64,000 bases of DNA, from contig WIDE01000002.1 of NCBI GenBank assembly GCA_015039315.1, positions 507,391-571,390 of the forward strand, in the 5' to 3' direction. Under the pieces are notes generated by a model that was not told where the DNA came from, searched no databases, and saw nothing but the letters and a program-made list of their open reading frames with translations. This DNA is from Clavulina sp. PMI_390 (taxonomy: Eukaryota > Basidiomycota > Agaricomycetes > Cantharellales > Hydnaceae). The position numbers and the translations under genes are program-made. Of the stretch, positions 24,086 through 38,625 are shown in pieces; position 1 is the first letter of the stretch, and each line of letters starts with the position of its first letter.

Positions 24086-26920
24086 TCATGGACGTGTAAT
24101 TCCATTTTTGGTTGCTTCCATCCAACTCTCCGAGAGCTCGTTGACCACTGCAGACAATATATTTCGTACCTGCTCCTGATGCGCACCTGTCGCCTCAAGA
24201 TAGTACTTTATCTGTAGAGGTCTTGCGCGTCAGCTCCAACAGACCGCTGGAAAGAGCGGAGATCGTCTCACCTTTGGCTCCGTCCCGCTCGTTCTATGCG
24301 GTGCGTGTAGCCCAGATCATTAGGACGTGAGCCACCCACCATCTGTGGAAAATAAGCCAGGAATAGACTTTACCTTATCGTTAGAACAATTCTCAATGCA
24401 TCCGCCTGCTCACCCTTTTGCTCTGCACGGAAGGTGATCATGTGGCCCCCACTTAGCGGCAAATCTGGTTCAAACGAAGGCGGGTTGCTCGAGTCGTGCG
24501 CATGGCCGACCGTGAGGTCCCGCACTCGCGTGATCGTCAGTCCTGCGATGGACGTCGGATAGGAAGCCGACTGGTCGGCGCAGCGCCGAAAAAGCTTCGG
24601 TCAGCGCGAGCCCGATTCAGATAACAAAGTTAATAGCATGGTGACACTTACATCCGCGCCCGGCGACCAAGCGCGTAGTCGGCCAAAGATTCTGTCTACG
24701 GTGGAGGGATCGCTGCAGAAAAAGTAGCTATTGCTTGTCTCAAAGTATCCATATCTGCAATAGCGCGTGTGAGCATGGATGAGACGGGGTAGAAGCAGAG
24801 CCATTCACTTCTTGTACAGTTCATCCAAATGAATGGCGATGCTTGAACCTTTAGTATGGAGCCACGCTACCAGCTCTGCAAAGAAAACCTAGAATACATG
24901 TCAATCCTGAGGCAAATCACCCAACAGGGTTAAACGAACTGAAGCAGCAACGCCATCCTTATCATGGATCCCAGTATTGAGCATGAATCCGATCGCTTCC
25001 TCATACGCAAAAGGGACTTGATAACCTTGAGCGATCAGCTCAAGGGCAGCATTGCCAATGTATTTGAACCCTGAAAAGAAAACGCCATTGAGAACCAGGA
25101 TCCAGTCGGAATATTAAAGAGCTTACCAGTCAAAGATTCAACAAATTTGAACCCCTCTTTCGCCGCCATGGCTTCCAGCATTTTGGAACTGACAGTAGAA
25201 GCAACCATTGCCAGCTTATCTATGAAAGCCGGATAACTATCTCCAAGCATGTCTATCGCCGCACTAGACGAGGAGACTTACTGAGGTCACCAGACCGACG
25301 CCGATAGCACTCTATGCTCCAAGAGGCGAGTATTGCCCCGATCTGGTCTCCAGAGAACTGTCTCCAGGTTCCATCAGGTCTGAGAAATAGCGAATGAGAT
25401 GGGGCTAGTTCGGATGAGCAAAATCGAAAGGACACTAACAGCTTCTGCGCTGCAGTGAAACGATCTGCATCTGGATCTTGAGCCAAGACGTATTGCGCGC
25501 CAGCTGCGTCTGCTTCCTTCATCGCTTCGTTCTAGATATTGAGAGGTTCGCATCACGGTTCAACGTCTAACCACAAAGAGCTCTCACCAAGGCACCTTCG
25601 AATCAATCAGAATGTCTGCGAATCAGCAAGATGTCAATACTCAAGGTACAGACTGGGGCTCACCCTTCTCCTCAGGGTTTGGGAATTTGACTGTAGGGAA
25701 GTCAGGATCGGGATTCATCTGCACCTTGCATGGGATGTATGGCGGAAAACCGAAGGCCTTCCAGGCCGACTCCACAAACGCGTTTCCAACGCCATGCATA
25801 GACGTGTTCACGAATTTGACGGAGCATGAAGGATTGGAGTCCCTATGTCAGAGGTATGCGGTTATCAACATTGTCGTACCGTCCGTCAATACGCGTAGAC
25901 TCACATCGAGACGCCAATACTCTCCAGTGTCTTGAAGTAAGCTGCCTTCATTTCGGAAGTAACATCGAGACACATGGACGAGCTGGTGACGGATGCCGTA
26001 TCCCACGTTCGTGGAACCAAGTTGCGTTCGATCGCTGCAGCTATCCCAGTGTCATGGGGGTTGATGATCTACTAGGGCAGGTAAGCCAAATATCGAAAGC
26101 AAGTGAACCTCGCTCCCTACCTGGACAGCGTTCTCCCAATACACCTGGATGGAGGGATCGTTAGCACATTGTAGTCGGGCCCCTGATCGTGAGACGAACC
26201 TTGTACCCATTGTCATCCTGTCTCATAGTCAGATATCATACACATTCAAGGAGAAGTACGGAAAATTACCTTTGGATTATGGCTCGCAGTAATCATGATC
26301 CCACCTGCAGCTTTCAGACGAGCCACAGTAAAAGGAACCCTACCTCACCAGACGAAGAGGTTATAACCATACACTTCGCATATGTATATTTATCGCTCAC
26401 AAAGGTGTATGAACGATTCCTCGATGCAGATAGACTTTGAAGTTCCTTCCCAGAAATGCAGTCGCGGTCAAATAGGCAAATCGTTCTGAGTGGTGTCGGT
26501 GATCGTAGCCAATCACGACGCCCTTGGATTCGGCATCTGCGACATTCTCAGCTAGATATGCTGCAAGACCCTTTGGAGACCATGAGATGAACAACTGTTG
26601 GGACACTGCGGAGAAAACATACTTGAGAGGCTTGGATGACCGTCACATCGTTCATGCGAGAGAAGCCAGCCTCCATACGAGCACGTAGACCTGGGGATGA
26701 CCAGGATGATAACGATTCATGTATCAGCTTCGATCAAAATCATGGGCTCCTAAGCTTGGCGCAGGGTATTACCTGCTGTTCCAAACTCGATTCGCTTGCG
26801 GAGTCGGCGCTCAAGCTCAGCTTCATTGCGAGCCGCCCACAACTCTTCTATTTCCCGCCTTGTATCCGGATTCTGATCTAAGGAGAGCCATTCTTGAACT
26901 AACGTTTCGAGAGGAGCCAT
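24086..26920 (-). CDS. PRM15: Phosphoribomutase / phosphoglucomutase 2-type enzyme
   Basis: This belongs to the alpha-D-phosphohexomutase superfamily, in the PGM2 / yeast Prm15 (Pgm3) branch that interconverts ribose-1- and ribose-5-phosphate. The N terminus, MAPLETLVQEWLSLDQNPDT, and RIEFGTAGLR are typical. The catalytic phosphoserine loop ITASHNPKDDNGYKVYW (about 26270-26320), the metal-binding DPDADR (about 25470) and the sugar-binding EEAIGFM (about 24990) are all present and intact. The short C-terminal exon ends ESWMEATKNGITRP, with TGA at 24086-24088. About ten introns of 50-70 bp are present. The start is the ATG at 26918-26920. The EEAIGF form of the sugar loop and the overall length near 600 aa favour PGM2/PRM15 over classical PGM1. 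Relative activity on ribose and glucose phosphates cannot be told from sequence. Confidence 0.9.
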
Positions 26921-27082
26921 CGCGTGAGTGATTAGTCACGTTTTGTGACCAAAGGAGCTGCCTTCAAAGGGGATGTCTGTCAAGACACTTGAGGACCTTG
27001 CTCTCATCAGCGCTGACAAATCGGAATTCTATATAGGATTCATCTGTATTAGGGTGTGGTAAAATAAGGACATATTACTACT

Positions 27083-29612
<2,530 letters not shown>

Positions 29613-30022
29613 GGGGGTCAGCGTTGGGCTTGTGCTGGGATGCCGACGCCGTTTTGGGTGACGCGCATCTGCGGGATTCGCCGAACTCGCGTCCGTGGCT
29701 CAAAATTTCATGTGTCTCTTTTAGCCTGAAATAATCAACCAGATCGATCCAAAGGACTGCATGGTTATCTGAGTGCTTATTGCTCCTTATTCAATACCTG
29801 TTACTGTGGTGGTGGGAGGCTGCGTGAGACGTGTACCAAACCTCTGACGCAAGAACCTGGCATGCTCTGGCAAAAAAGAGAGTTTCAAAGCAACTAACAT
29901 GGTGTCAAAGCATACACGAGCTTTGCTAGATCTTCAATCGAGCTAGTCATGCCAGGGAAAAAAAAAGTTGATAGAAGAGAGAATGCAGAAGGAATGATAT
30001 AGTGTAAATGTAACAGTCTTGT
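29613..30022. promoter_or_regulatory. LETM1 upstream region and QCR7 3' flank
   Basis: These 410 bases separate two genes on the same (minus) strand. They must contain the LETM1 promoter and the QCR7 3' UTR and polyadenylation signals. No ORF with a motif and no RNA gene is visible. Confidence 0.35.
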
Positions 30023-30623
30023 CTACTTGCGGAGCGGAGTGGCCTCTACGGAATCCCAGTATGCCCGCTCAGAATCTTCCTTCACGACTTCCTTGATGAT
30101 GGGGGTAAGATAGGGCGTGTCCTGGCACAAAGTAATTCGAGAGATTGGACCAAACACATCAGCATGCGTGCGGCCAAATTGACGATTCGGAGCATGGAAC
30201 AGGGAGACTCACCTCCTCAGCTTTGATCCACTGGTCTTTGGGAAGGTCCTTGTGGAGAATGTCTTGTTGCACGGCCCTTCGCAGGCGCCAAGTGCGATCG
30301 TAGGCCTCCTGGGGAGACAGTCGGCTAAGAGCCTAGCAAAGCGAGTCCATGTGTCAATGAAATATCGTATGGTGCACACTAGAAGTATTAAAGAACCTTC
30401 TCAACATCAAGGCGCTCCTCAACAACTGTGGAATACAGTATTTAGCACATGTGATCGAAAAAAGGAAAGACGCAAGAAACTCACTCAGGTCCTCATACTT
30501 TAGCCCCACCTGGCGATGACCAGCAGCACGAGCATAGGCGTCGGCAATAGGTTGGAGGGCCCTGGAGAGTGTGCGAGAGGCCCTGACTTGCGACGCAAGC
30601 GACACGCCGAGAGGTCCGAACAT
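30023..30623 (-). CDS. QCR7: Cytochrome bc1 complex subunit 7 (14 kDa subunit)
   Basis: This is a small peripheral subunit on the matrix side of respiratory complex III, needed for assembly of the cytochrome b core. Four exons give about 130 aa, the usual family size. The N-terminal exon runs to AAGHRQVGLKYEDL, matching the conserved YRKLGLKYDDL-type motif. The next short exon is VEERLDVEK. The third holds ALSRLSPQEAYDRTWRLRRA and LHKDLPKDQWIKAEED, the best conserved part of the family. The last encodes DTPYLTPIIKEVVKEDSERA and a short tail. The start is the ATG at 30621-30623 and the stop is TAG at 30023-30025. The gene is divergent from the NDP kinase gene. Confidence 0.95.
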
Positions 30624-31042
30624 GGTGTGTGGGTGTTGTGGGTGTTGCGGGTGCGAGAGAAACGACTTTCCGAAGCGCCGTCACACTTTTCGTGACCGTC
30701 ACTTTTATCTGAATTACACATTTGTCACCCTCAAGATTGCCCGCTATAAAGCTCTTTTCGCTTTCTGTCCTTTCCGTTCTCCTCGTCCTCCTTCTCTTAT
30801 TCCCCCCTAACCACACCCAAGAACGTGCGCAAAACCTTCACAGCCATGATCGATGTCGTACTAACACCTCCTGCTCTTTGCTTCTCATTGATTGGAATTT
30901 CCTGCCTGGCTTTGTTGGCGTCGTCTCCGCTATTGGACGTGACGCGAATCGAATCGATTGATCGATTTATCAATTCGAAAACTTGGCCCGTCGCCACAAT
31001 CCACGTTATCCGTCCACCACAGCCCATCCCCCACCTCCCAAA
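30624..31042. promoter_or_regulatory. Divergent promoter between QCR7 and NDP kinase
   Basis: About 420 bp separate two genes with opposite orientation, both expected to be strongly expressed. The NDK side has long pyrimidine runs (30760-30815), typical of strongly transcribed fungal promoters. Short ORFs on both strands here carry no motif and are not called. Confidence 0.45.
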
Positions 31043-31775
31043 ATGCCCAACAACGCCGAGCGCACCTACATCATGATCAAGGTCAGCCATCCAGATTCCG
31101 TCGCGGATGTTCGCGTCCCTCGATCTCAGCAGTTTGAGCTAACTTCCAGTCGATACACCCTCCTCTAGCCTGACGGTGTCCAGCGTGGACTCGTCGGCCC
31201 AATCATCACCCGCTTCGAGCAGCGTGGTTTCAAGCTCATCGCCATGAAGCTCGTCCATGCCACTCCCGAGCACCTCCAGAAGCGTCAGTCTCCGCCCTTC
31301 CTTCATCCTTCGACATTATAAGCTGATGTTTGTCGCTAACATACAGACTACGCCGATCTCGCTGACAAGCCCTTCTTCCCTGGCTTGATCAAGGTCTGTG
31401 CTGATTTCTTGAGGCAAATACTGTCCCATACTGATAAATATCTTCAAAAAAATGTTTAGTACATGGCTGCTGGCCCCGTCGTCGCCATGGTCTGGGAGGG
31501 TCTTGACGCCGTCAAGACTGGCCGTGCCATCCTTGGTGCTACCAACCCCCTTGCCTCGCTCCCTGGCACCATCCGTGGTGACTATGCCCTTGCCGTCGGC
31601 CGCAACGTCTGCCACGGCTCTGACGCTGTCGAGTCTGCCGAGAAGGAGATTGCTCTGTGAGTCTTCGTTTCCTGCTCTGACCAAGTTGCACGCGTGCTGA
31701 CACCCGTGATCTAGGTGGTTCCCCGAAGGTGTTGTCCAGTACACTGACGTTAAGGCCGAATGGATCTTCGAGTAA
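31043..31775 (+). CDS. NDK1: Nucleoside diphosphate kinase
   Basis: NDK transfers the gamma phosphate between nucleoside triphosphates and diphosphates through a phosphohistidine. Five exons give a protein of about 151 aa, the normal size. The product starts [13 protein letters not shown], then [20 protein letters not shown], then [17 protein letters not shown] long exon follows with [20 protein letters not shown], the loop [20 protein letters not shown] and its active-site His near residue 119, and EKEIALWF across the last intron. The end WIFE is the usual C terminus. Introns have GT..AG ends and are 55-90 bp. The start is the ATG at 31043-31045. No mitochondrial presequence is visible, so the cytosolic form is inferred. 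Confidence 0.97.
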
Positions 31776-32234
31776 ATGCGCCTGAATCGGATTAGCTACG
31801 CTTCATGTATCATCGTCCTCGTCCAGCAGCATGTAAAAACGAAATGCAATCACCATCAGCACAATATCCCGAGTGTCATGCGAGTGATCATGTCCGATCC
31901 AACATTTGCTCGTTCGATTGAATGCTTCAACATTGCGCGTGAGGTCTAGCCTAGTACACCCTTATTCCGTCTAGATGGGTTTAGCTATAGCATCACGAAT
32001 GAAGCTATGGAGTATCCATGCGCATATATCCATCCTTAGAGGTGTACTATCAGTATACAGATGCTTCATGCATGATGGGAACGTGAATGATGGGAAATAG
32101 TCGTGACCATGATAATATCATGTCTATCAGTAAAACACACTACTGCAAAATACATACAGAGAACGAAGAACAGCATACAACAGACTGGCCGTGCCGAAGT
32201 ACACTGTACACTGTACAGTAGCGCAGGGGATACA
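31776..32234. other. Intergenic 3' flanks of convergent genes
   Basis: NDP kinase and the YTP1-like gene converge here across 459 bp. The stretch holds their 3' UTRs and the short tandem repeat listed separately at 32201-32219. I see no gene. Confidence 0.4.
32201..32219 (+). repeat. Short tandem repeat, 7-bp unit about 2.7 copies
   Basis: The unit ACACTGT occurs twice in a row and is followed by ACAGT, producing nested CTGTACAG-type palindromes. It lies 16 bp from the stop of the YTP1-like gene, so in its 3' UTR. It may be a chance microsatellite. Confidence 0.6.
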
Positions 32235-34288
32235 TCATCGGTCAGGGCTTGGTGGTTCGTCAGCGTAATGTCCGCTAGGCCCATTCATCTCGTACGCTTC
32301 CTCATCGTGCATCACTCCAGGATATTCTGGTCGTTTCGTGCGCGTTGGGGTAGGAGGGACAGATTGATAGCCCTTGGTGGAGTCAGCGTCGCCGATGGCT
32401 ATTGCTCCGCCTGCTGATCCATTCTTCCCTGATATGAAGTACAGGTTGATCAAGGAGACAGCATACAGGTAGATAATGAATGCAAGGCTGTGGATAAGGG
32501 AAGAGAAGTGAGCTTCTGTACGTAATTTCCAGTAGGAAGTGGTCCAGACCTGATCATCATTAGGGTGTACGTTACGTGGTCGATCTCCAAGGACATCACG
32601 TATTCAAGCTCTTCATCGGTTGCGCTCATGAACAGCAGTCTAGATGCACAAATGTAGGGCAGTTGCTTAGTAAATAGAGAAACACGCCCTCATCAATGAC
32701 TTACCCTCCAGCAACCAAAAGCTAATGCGACAGCTTCGATATCAGATAGCATCTAGCTCCACGCAATTAAGAGGACTCACGAAAGGTGGGAAATGCTGGA
32801 ACGACTTCAGTGCTCTCCGTCCCGTGCTCTCGTCCGTGGAGTTGGGCGACTGAGTCGGCTTGTCCCCAAGAACGAAACAAATCTCCACAACTCGAGCCAG
32901 GCCAGCACTTCCCAAAACGACACCAAAGATGGCATGAACCTATAACTGATATGAGGAGTTTGGCCCGAGATTGATAGAGTATATGAATTGAACAGACCTT
33001 TGTGCTGATCGGCATGGCTTGTTCATGGGCACTCATAGCCCACCCGGTCATCATGATAATGACTGCAGGAACGACTGAACGTCTTCCTCCACGAGACAAA
33101 AAGATACCCAGTCCACCACCGGTCCACCCTGATTCGTTCGCAAGAGTTCATCAAACATCAAGAGTACCCAAGACAACTGATGCGCTTACACAAAACACCT
33201 AGCATACTTGGTGACGAAAAAAGTTTTTCTGTTGTCAGTGACTACCTTCATATATTGACGGCTGCGCATCACACTCACGTATGTTGAAGGTCCTTGTGAG
33301 ACCAGCTGGTCAACGAGCCTCGATGCTCTGTGAAAGTATTGACAATGCCCCATAGGAAAATGACCCAAGAATCGAACCATTCCTGGCTGTGGCCAGTTCG
33401 CCGGAGCCAGGCTGCCCCTGCATACATAGCGACGGCAAGAAGTATGCCATAGCCAATGAAGGCAGAGCCCATGATATAGTGAGCAAGACATTGAGGAGTG
33501 TGACCCCCCATACAGTAGCCACGAAGAGTCATTGCACCAAGAAGCATCTGAAGTACACATAAAGTAAGGCTCCATCAGTTGTCGTTCTATGGACATATGG
33601 TCCCATCTAACTGCTTACCTGCGTCCAGCCAAGGACTGGCCACAATTTCCCAATGACTGAATGGAACGGGACAACATAAGGCCGCAACGTTTTCTCATGA
33701 ATGTGCAACTTCAAGTATATCCCAAGTGATAATTGGGTGATGATGAAAATGACGAGAATATTGGCAAAAACTCCATGGAACTGGCAACGTGGAGTGAATC
33801 AGTGGTTACAACACATAGAGTCCGCAGTCGGGAACTTACTGTGCTGGGAAAGGCTCGGCCACCATGACTGTGACCCAAGACATAGCCTCCGATAGTGAGA
33901 GCGAATGTGGTTGCCTATCCAATGATGCATGGCATCAACTTGCTGCTCCTAGGTTTCCTCCAGATGAAAGGGGAGGTAATACACAAAGTGGCTGACCTGG
34001 AGGGGCACATGATACTTTGACCTAATGACGCATCGGCCATCAACTAATCATGTATATGGTACCGCTGATATGAACTCACTTGGCAAGACCCAGTACCATT
34101 CCGATTGGAAACATGAATCCCCATGCTATTATCTGGACCAGAACATGCATCCAGAGGATGGTATCGATTGGTTTCGCCAAGTTTTCTTCACTCATTACTT
34201 CATCATCGTGATGGTCATGAGCACGAGCACAAGAAGCCAGAAGCCCTAGGACCAGGGCAGCCAGAAAGGACGTTCGTCTTGTACTCAT
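32235..34288 (-). CDS. YTP1-like multi-spanning membrane protein
   Basis: The protein begins [20 protein letters not shown] followed by ARAHDHHDD, a clear cleavable signal peptide ahead of a His/Asp-rich segment. About ten hydrophobic segments follow, including [54 protein letters not shown] and [20 protein letters not shown]. The order matches fungal proteins with an N-terminal cytochrome b561-like part and a C-terminal Ytp1-like domain: His residues in WMHVLVQ, GHSHG and VHAIFG, and conserved Trp in [16 protein letters not shown] context. Yeast Ytp1 is a protein of unknown function. The tail (about 70 aa) is Pro/Ser/Thr-rich and probably cytosolic. The start is the ATG at 34286-34288 and the stop is at 32235-32237. 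A heme role is suggested only by the spacing of membrane histidines. Confidence 0.75.
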
Positions 34289-34590
34289 CCCGGTGATGAT
34301 GAGGTTTCTCCCGAGCTCGGCGCCGAAGTTGTCACCCGTGACGGCGTGACAATTCGCGCGACTTGGAGTTCCGACCACCTGAGATCGAAGGCCCAAAATT
34401 GACGAGAAACGTATCGTGACGCGCTCGGAAAGGTCTCTGTCCCTCAACTCAGGCCCAAGGTTCTCTCCATCAACTGTAAGTGGTACACATCTAGAGTCAG
34501 CACGCCACCAGAGGTCATGGTGGTTGACCACCTTTGAACATCAAAGCTCCTTTAACTTCGACTGCCATCTGCAGCTAATATACAGACACC
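34289..34590. promoter_or_regulatory. Divergent promoter between YTP1-like gene and RING protein
   Basis: The two start codons are 302 bp apart on opposite strands. Nothing else is visible; an open frame that continues upstream of the YTP1-like ATG to 34531 starts at a non-ATG codon and is not used. Confidence 0.45.
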
Positions 34591-37016
34591 ATGAGCGAAT
34601 GTGGCATTTGTCTGCAGGACTATGACGATGAAACTGTCCCTGCGGCTCTGCCTTGCGGTACGCCTTGTCTCACAGCCTCGCTCCATCCATTCACCGCGAC
34701 TCAACACATGAAACAGGGCATCTCAGCTGCATAGAATGTCTAACAACCCAGGCCACGAGTAACCCATTCTGTCCCACTTGTCGAAAACCATTTACACAAC
34801 AACAAATCACGCGACTCTTCCTCACGTTCCCCGCCGCTCCTGAGGCAGCTCCCCCTTCGGAACAGGACAAGAACGAGGATCCAGTCGCCCTTGGGCCGCC
34901 TCCTCTTACGGAGCAGCAGAAGTCAGAAGCACTGGATCTCAGCACGAAGATGTCAAACCTAGGGGTTGTTGTTGATGTGGACAGTTTGGCGCGGGTGCTA
35001 GACGATGTCAAGCTATGGACTGCAGGGGTATCAAACATTGCAGACCTCGAAACGCAGGTAATTTCCCTTATCATTCATTCAAAACAAACTGTGAATTAGA
35101 TGAGTTGATTCGCGACGTTCTAGGTGGCTGTGACTCGGCTGCTTCTGAGCGTGGACATCCTTCGAAACAAGGCAGAGCAATCAATTACTACATCTAGTGG
35201 CAAACTTCAGGCGGAAAAGGCCCTCGCCGCCTCTCATCGCGTCGAGGCTAGGCTTCGTGACCAGCTCAATCGTGAGAGCGCCAAGTTGGCACGCACTCGC
35301 ACTGAGCGCAGCGAGCAAGCTGCACTTGTGGAACAATGGAAACAGTGGGTCGACCTTCCCTGATGTCTATACGGAGCCTTCCATCATGATCACAAAACAC
35401 CATCCCAATACGACTAGACTTTCCATTACCAAACAGGATCGTATTCAAGAGCTGGAAATGGAAAAAATTGACCATCTTGGGAGCATCCTTGAGCTCACAA
35501 ACAGGGTTTGTTTTCACTTACCTCAGCCTTTGAATAAACCAACTGAGACTGCTGGGTATTTAGGTTCGAGATGAGACGCTGACAGTCAAACAGCTTGATG
35601 AAGAGGTGAGCAGTGCAATCTCTCATTTACTAATCGTGACTTACCATGCCAATTTGTTGTAGTTGGACGCAAAAGACGAGTAAGTGGCACCTTGTGCGTC
35701 GGCGACGAGTCTTGACATATCCACCGTCGTGAAGGGAAATCCAATCGCTCAACGATCAGGTTGAAGCGTTTGCAAAAGATAACAGGCGATGCAACAAGCG
35801 TATCGCGGCACTCGAGAAGGAGGTACGTTCTTTGACGGCGACCCTTACCCTCAATGATTCACAATACTTGCTAGTCCGATGGTCACGAACAGGTCGTCCG
35901 CCGACTGGAACTGAAACTGAAAATCCAAGGGGAACGGGCTGAAGAGCTCGAAGAGCAGAGCAGTGGTGAGATCGAACGCCTAAAGTCCAAAGTAAGGTCA
36001 TCATCAGTCCCAGATTATTTCACGGGCTCAACGAAGACTTCAACAGCTTCAGGCGCTACAGAGCGCACATAATGATTGCCAACGGTCAGTCTTACCACTC
36101 TTGCTGCGATTTGTACGGCTAAATCGTCTCTCCAGTGAGCTTGAGAGAAAGACTGTGATGGTAGAAGAGACTGCATCCCAAATTCTGAGGCTCAAGCAGG
36201 ATCGTGAACACTGGAGAGATGAGGTGTGCTAGTTGCCCTGTGAATCGTTGATAGTCCAGCTTATCTGCCTCGTTTTACCAGTTCTTCAGGCTCAAGGACG
36301 CACCCCCTACTTCCAGCCTAAATCCGCTCACGTTGAGTCGGAACCCTATTGTGTCGCTCTGTACGTTCCTATTCGCATCGTGCTTTTTCTTGTGATGCAC
36401 TCTGACCAGCACCGGCTATATAGCTCGGAGCACCACTGCATCTCCCAAACCTAACCTGATTTCTGGAGAAGAACCTGACTTACCATCGGTTACCCCACCG
36501 GGATTAAGCCCCTTGGCGTCCTCTCCCGCTCAGCTCAACTCGCAGAGGCATTACCAAGAAGATATAAGCTCTTCCCTTGGCGCCATCCGCAATGCTTCCC
36601 GCCGCAGCGTCTCTCGCTCCCTCTCAAGCACTCCCATTCCAGACGCACTAGCTCGTTCTGTCATGAGAGGTGCAAAGCGTTCTCGGGCTGACACCGATTT
36701 CGACACTTCTCCGAGCCGTGGCGCATCTCCGTACGCTAAGCGACGGGCGCCCTCTTCTCTTGAGACGTCAGAGTATGCGCGAGCTAGTAGTTCCCGGTTC
36801 CGAGGCGCGAAGCGACGCGATCTCCCTTCGTCTCCGGTTATAGAACGCGATGGAGATGACGAAGAGGACGAAGTCAAGGACAGCGAGGAAGAGCGCGAGC
36901 TCATTTCCCCGAGAAAGATTATAACCAAATCACACGAGGCCCTCTTCGGCACCAGAAGGGTATCGCCATTCGAGAGGCTCAAACAGATCCTAGACACCGA
37001 GGAAAATGACGAATAA
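34591..37016 (+). CDS. RING-HC finger plus coiled-coil protein, probable E3 ubiquitin ligase (TRAIP-like layout)
   Basis: The very N terminus is a C3HC4 RING: Cys 4 and 7, Cys 22, His 24, Cys 27 and 30, Cys 41 and 44 (starting MSECGICLQDYDDETVPAAL, then GHLSCIECLT and FCPTC). The first intron falls inside the RING, between the third cysteine and GHLSC. After a Pro/Glu-rich linker, about ten small exons (35040-36230) encode a long heptad-rich coiled coil with many Glu, Lys, Arg and Leu (for example ELEMEKIDHLGSILELTNR). The last exon (36520-37016) is Ser/Arg-rich with dense acidic and basic runs and ends KQILDTEENDE. A RING at residue 4 followed by a coiled coil and a basic tail resembles TRAIP-type ligases, but also other RING/coiled-coil proteins, so no symbol is given. 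The start is the ATG at 34591-34593. Confidence 0.72.
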
Positions 37017-37209
37017 AACACTAAAGTTTATAGATCCACCGTTTTTGGGATATGCTCTTTCATGTGCACCAATTTTCCTTCTTATATCGCTGCATTATTC
37101 TCGCAGCCACTTTTACTGACTTGTTAACCTTTCTTCCATATGCCACGATCTGGTGGTGATACATAATCATTTCAGTACATACACTATTTCTATATCATGC
37201 CTATGATCA

Positions 37210-38625
37210 TTACAGAGCAAGTGTTTCGACTTTGAGATTCTCGCCATCTACCCACACATCTAAGGGTGTTCCAGCACAACTAGCCAAGTGCTCCTGGTAG
37301 CTGGCCAGATCCTTGACTGAGATCTTGAATCCTCCGCATACTATGAAGACAAGGGTTCGGCGCGACGGCCATCCCTTCGTTGGGTTTGCAATTGGAGGGA
37401 AGACCTTGTTGAATAACGATGGCTCATACGCCACGGATAAGGTTGACCCGGCCGCGAGTTCTACGAGTGTCTTGTGATCGTCTATAGGCATAAAGCCAGA
37501 TAAGTCAGTCCGCCAATATCAACCTTTGGAGGCGACACAGCAGCTCACCAGCTAAGCGTAAGCATCCAGCCATTGCCAACTCGTCTGGAACATCTACAAC
37601 CGTAACTAGATTCTTGTCGATGGCTCGTTTCTCTAAAACACGCCTGGCAGCGCCAGAGGCGGTATAGCTAGCACCAAGCGAAGTTGCTCGAGACGTCGGC
37701 ACGCAGTGAGCTTTCGTGATTCCCGTTTCCTTCTCCTTGACGAGGCTCACGCCCTCTCGTGGTTTGTAGGAAGGATCCTCTGAAGCGAGAGTGGTATGGT
37801 AGAGGGTATCGGACCCAACAGTCTCGACAGCCACAATACGAGCTAGTTTAAGGCCCCGATGAGATAGGTATAAGTTTTTGAAGGAGCCTTAAGAGAGCAA
37901 GTTGACTGACTGTCGTTCCATTTCTGGCGTTCACAGCCAATCATGATACCATTGATGAGGCTTCCCCCTCCAACGCAGCAAACGATGGCATTTGGGGGAT
38001 TACGGTGCTCGGGGAGCTGCTCGGCAATCTCGTCGAGCAACGTTGAAGCTCCTTGCCACAAGAGTGGATCATCGTAGGGATGCACGAGGACGCTGAATTA
38101 AATATTCGTTACTCAGAATGATCTATCACCCAGCAAATCATAGAGGCGAATACACACGCGTTGGGATGATTCGCCACATATTCCTCTGCCTGGGCCTGAG
38201 CCTCAGCATAGGTTTCCCCAACCCCATTAGCCTTGGCGCCAAATCTCTCCAAGACCTCGGCGATGGATGCCTTGTAGGATGGGATGGGAATAAATACGGT
38301 GCAAGGTACCCCAAGCTGTTGGGCGGCGTGGGCTGCCGCCAAAGCTGCATTTCCGCCCGACGCGATCACGAGGTGCATGGTGTGACCATGTTTCTTGACC
38401 TCTTCCCTCGCGAGAAGACCAACGGATCGCTGCTTAAAGCTATAACCAGGGTGGATGTGCTGAAATGTGAACGAGAGAGAATGAGAAGACAGTCATGAGA
38501 TTTAGGGAAAGAGTAGAACGGACTTCAAGTTTGAGGTAAACATCGGCGTCAAGCCTTGCAGAAAGAGCATCCGAGTAGATGAGAGGGGTCTTCTGCCAAG
38601 GGTTTGGGACATCGACGTTCTGCAT
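37210..38625 (-). CDS. CHA1: L-serine/threonine dehydratase, PLP-dependent
   Basis: The enzyme deaminates L-serine (and L-threonine) to pyruvate (2-oxobutyrate) and ammonia. It is a fold-type II PLP enzyme. The protein starts MQNVDVPNPWQKTPLIYSDA followed by DADVYLKLEV. Next is HIHPGYSFKQRSVG with the Schiff-base lysine, then ASGGNAALAAAHAAQQLGVP, the phosphate and substrate loop. Further on are CCVGGGSLINGI (glycine-rich phosphate cup), VAVETVGSDTLYHT and, in the last exon, FIVCGG. Length near 350 aa fits catabolic serine dehydratases without an ACT domain. The lysine motif reads FKQRS where most relatives have FKxRG. The start is the ATG at 38623-38625 and the stop is at 37210-37212. Serine and threonine specificity is not resolved. 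Confidence 0.9.

Noticed and set aside
30825..31076. 83-codon ORF with a hydrophobic start before NDK
   Set aside because: It lies in a different frame from NDK, overlaps the NDK start and has no support; the hydrophobic run comes from a pyrimidine-rich promoter.
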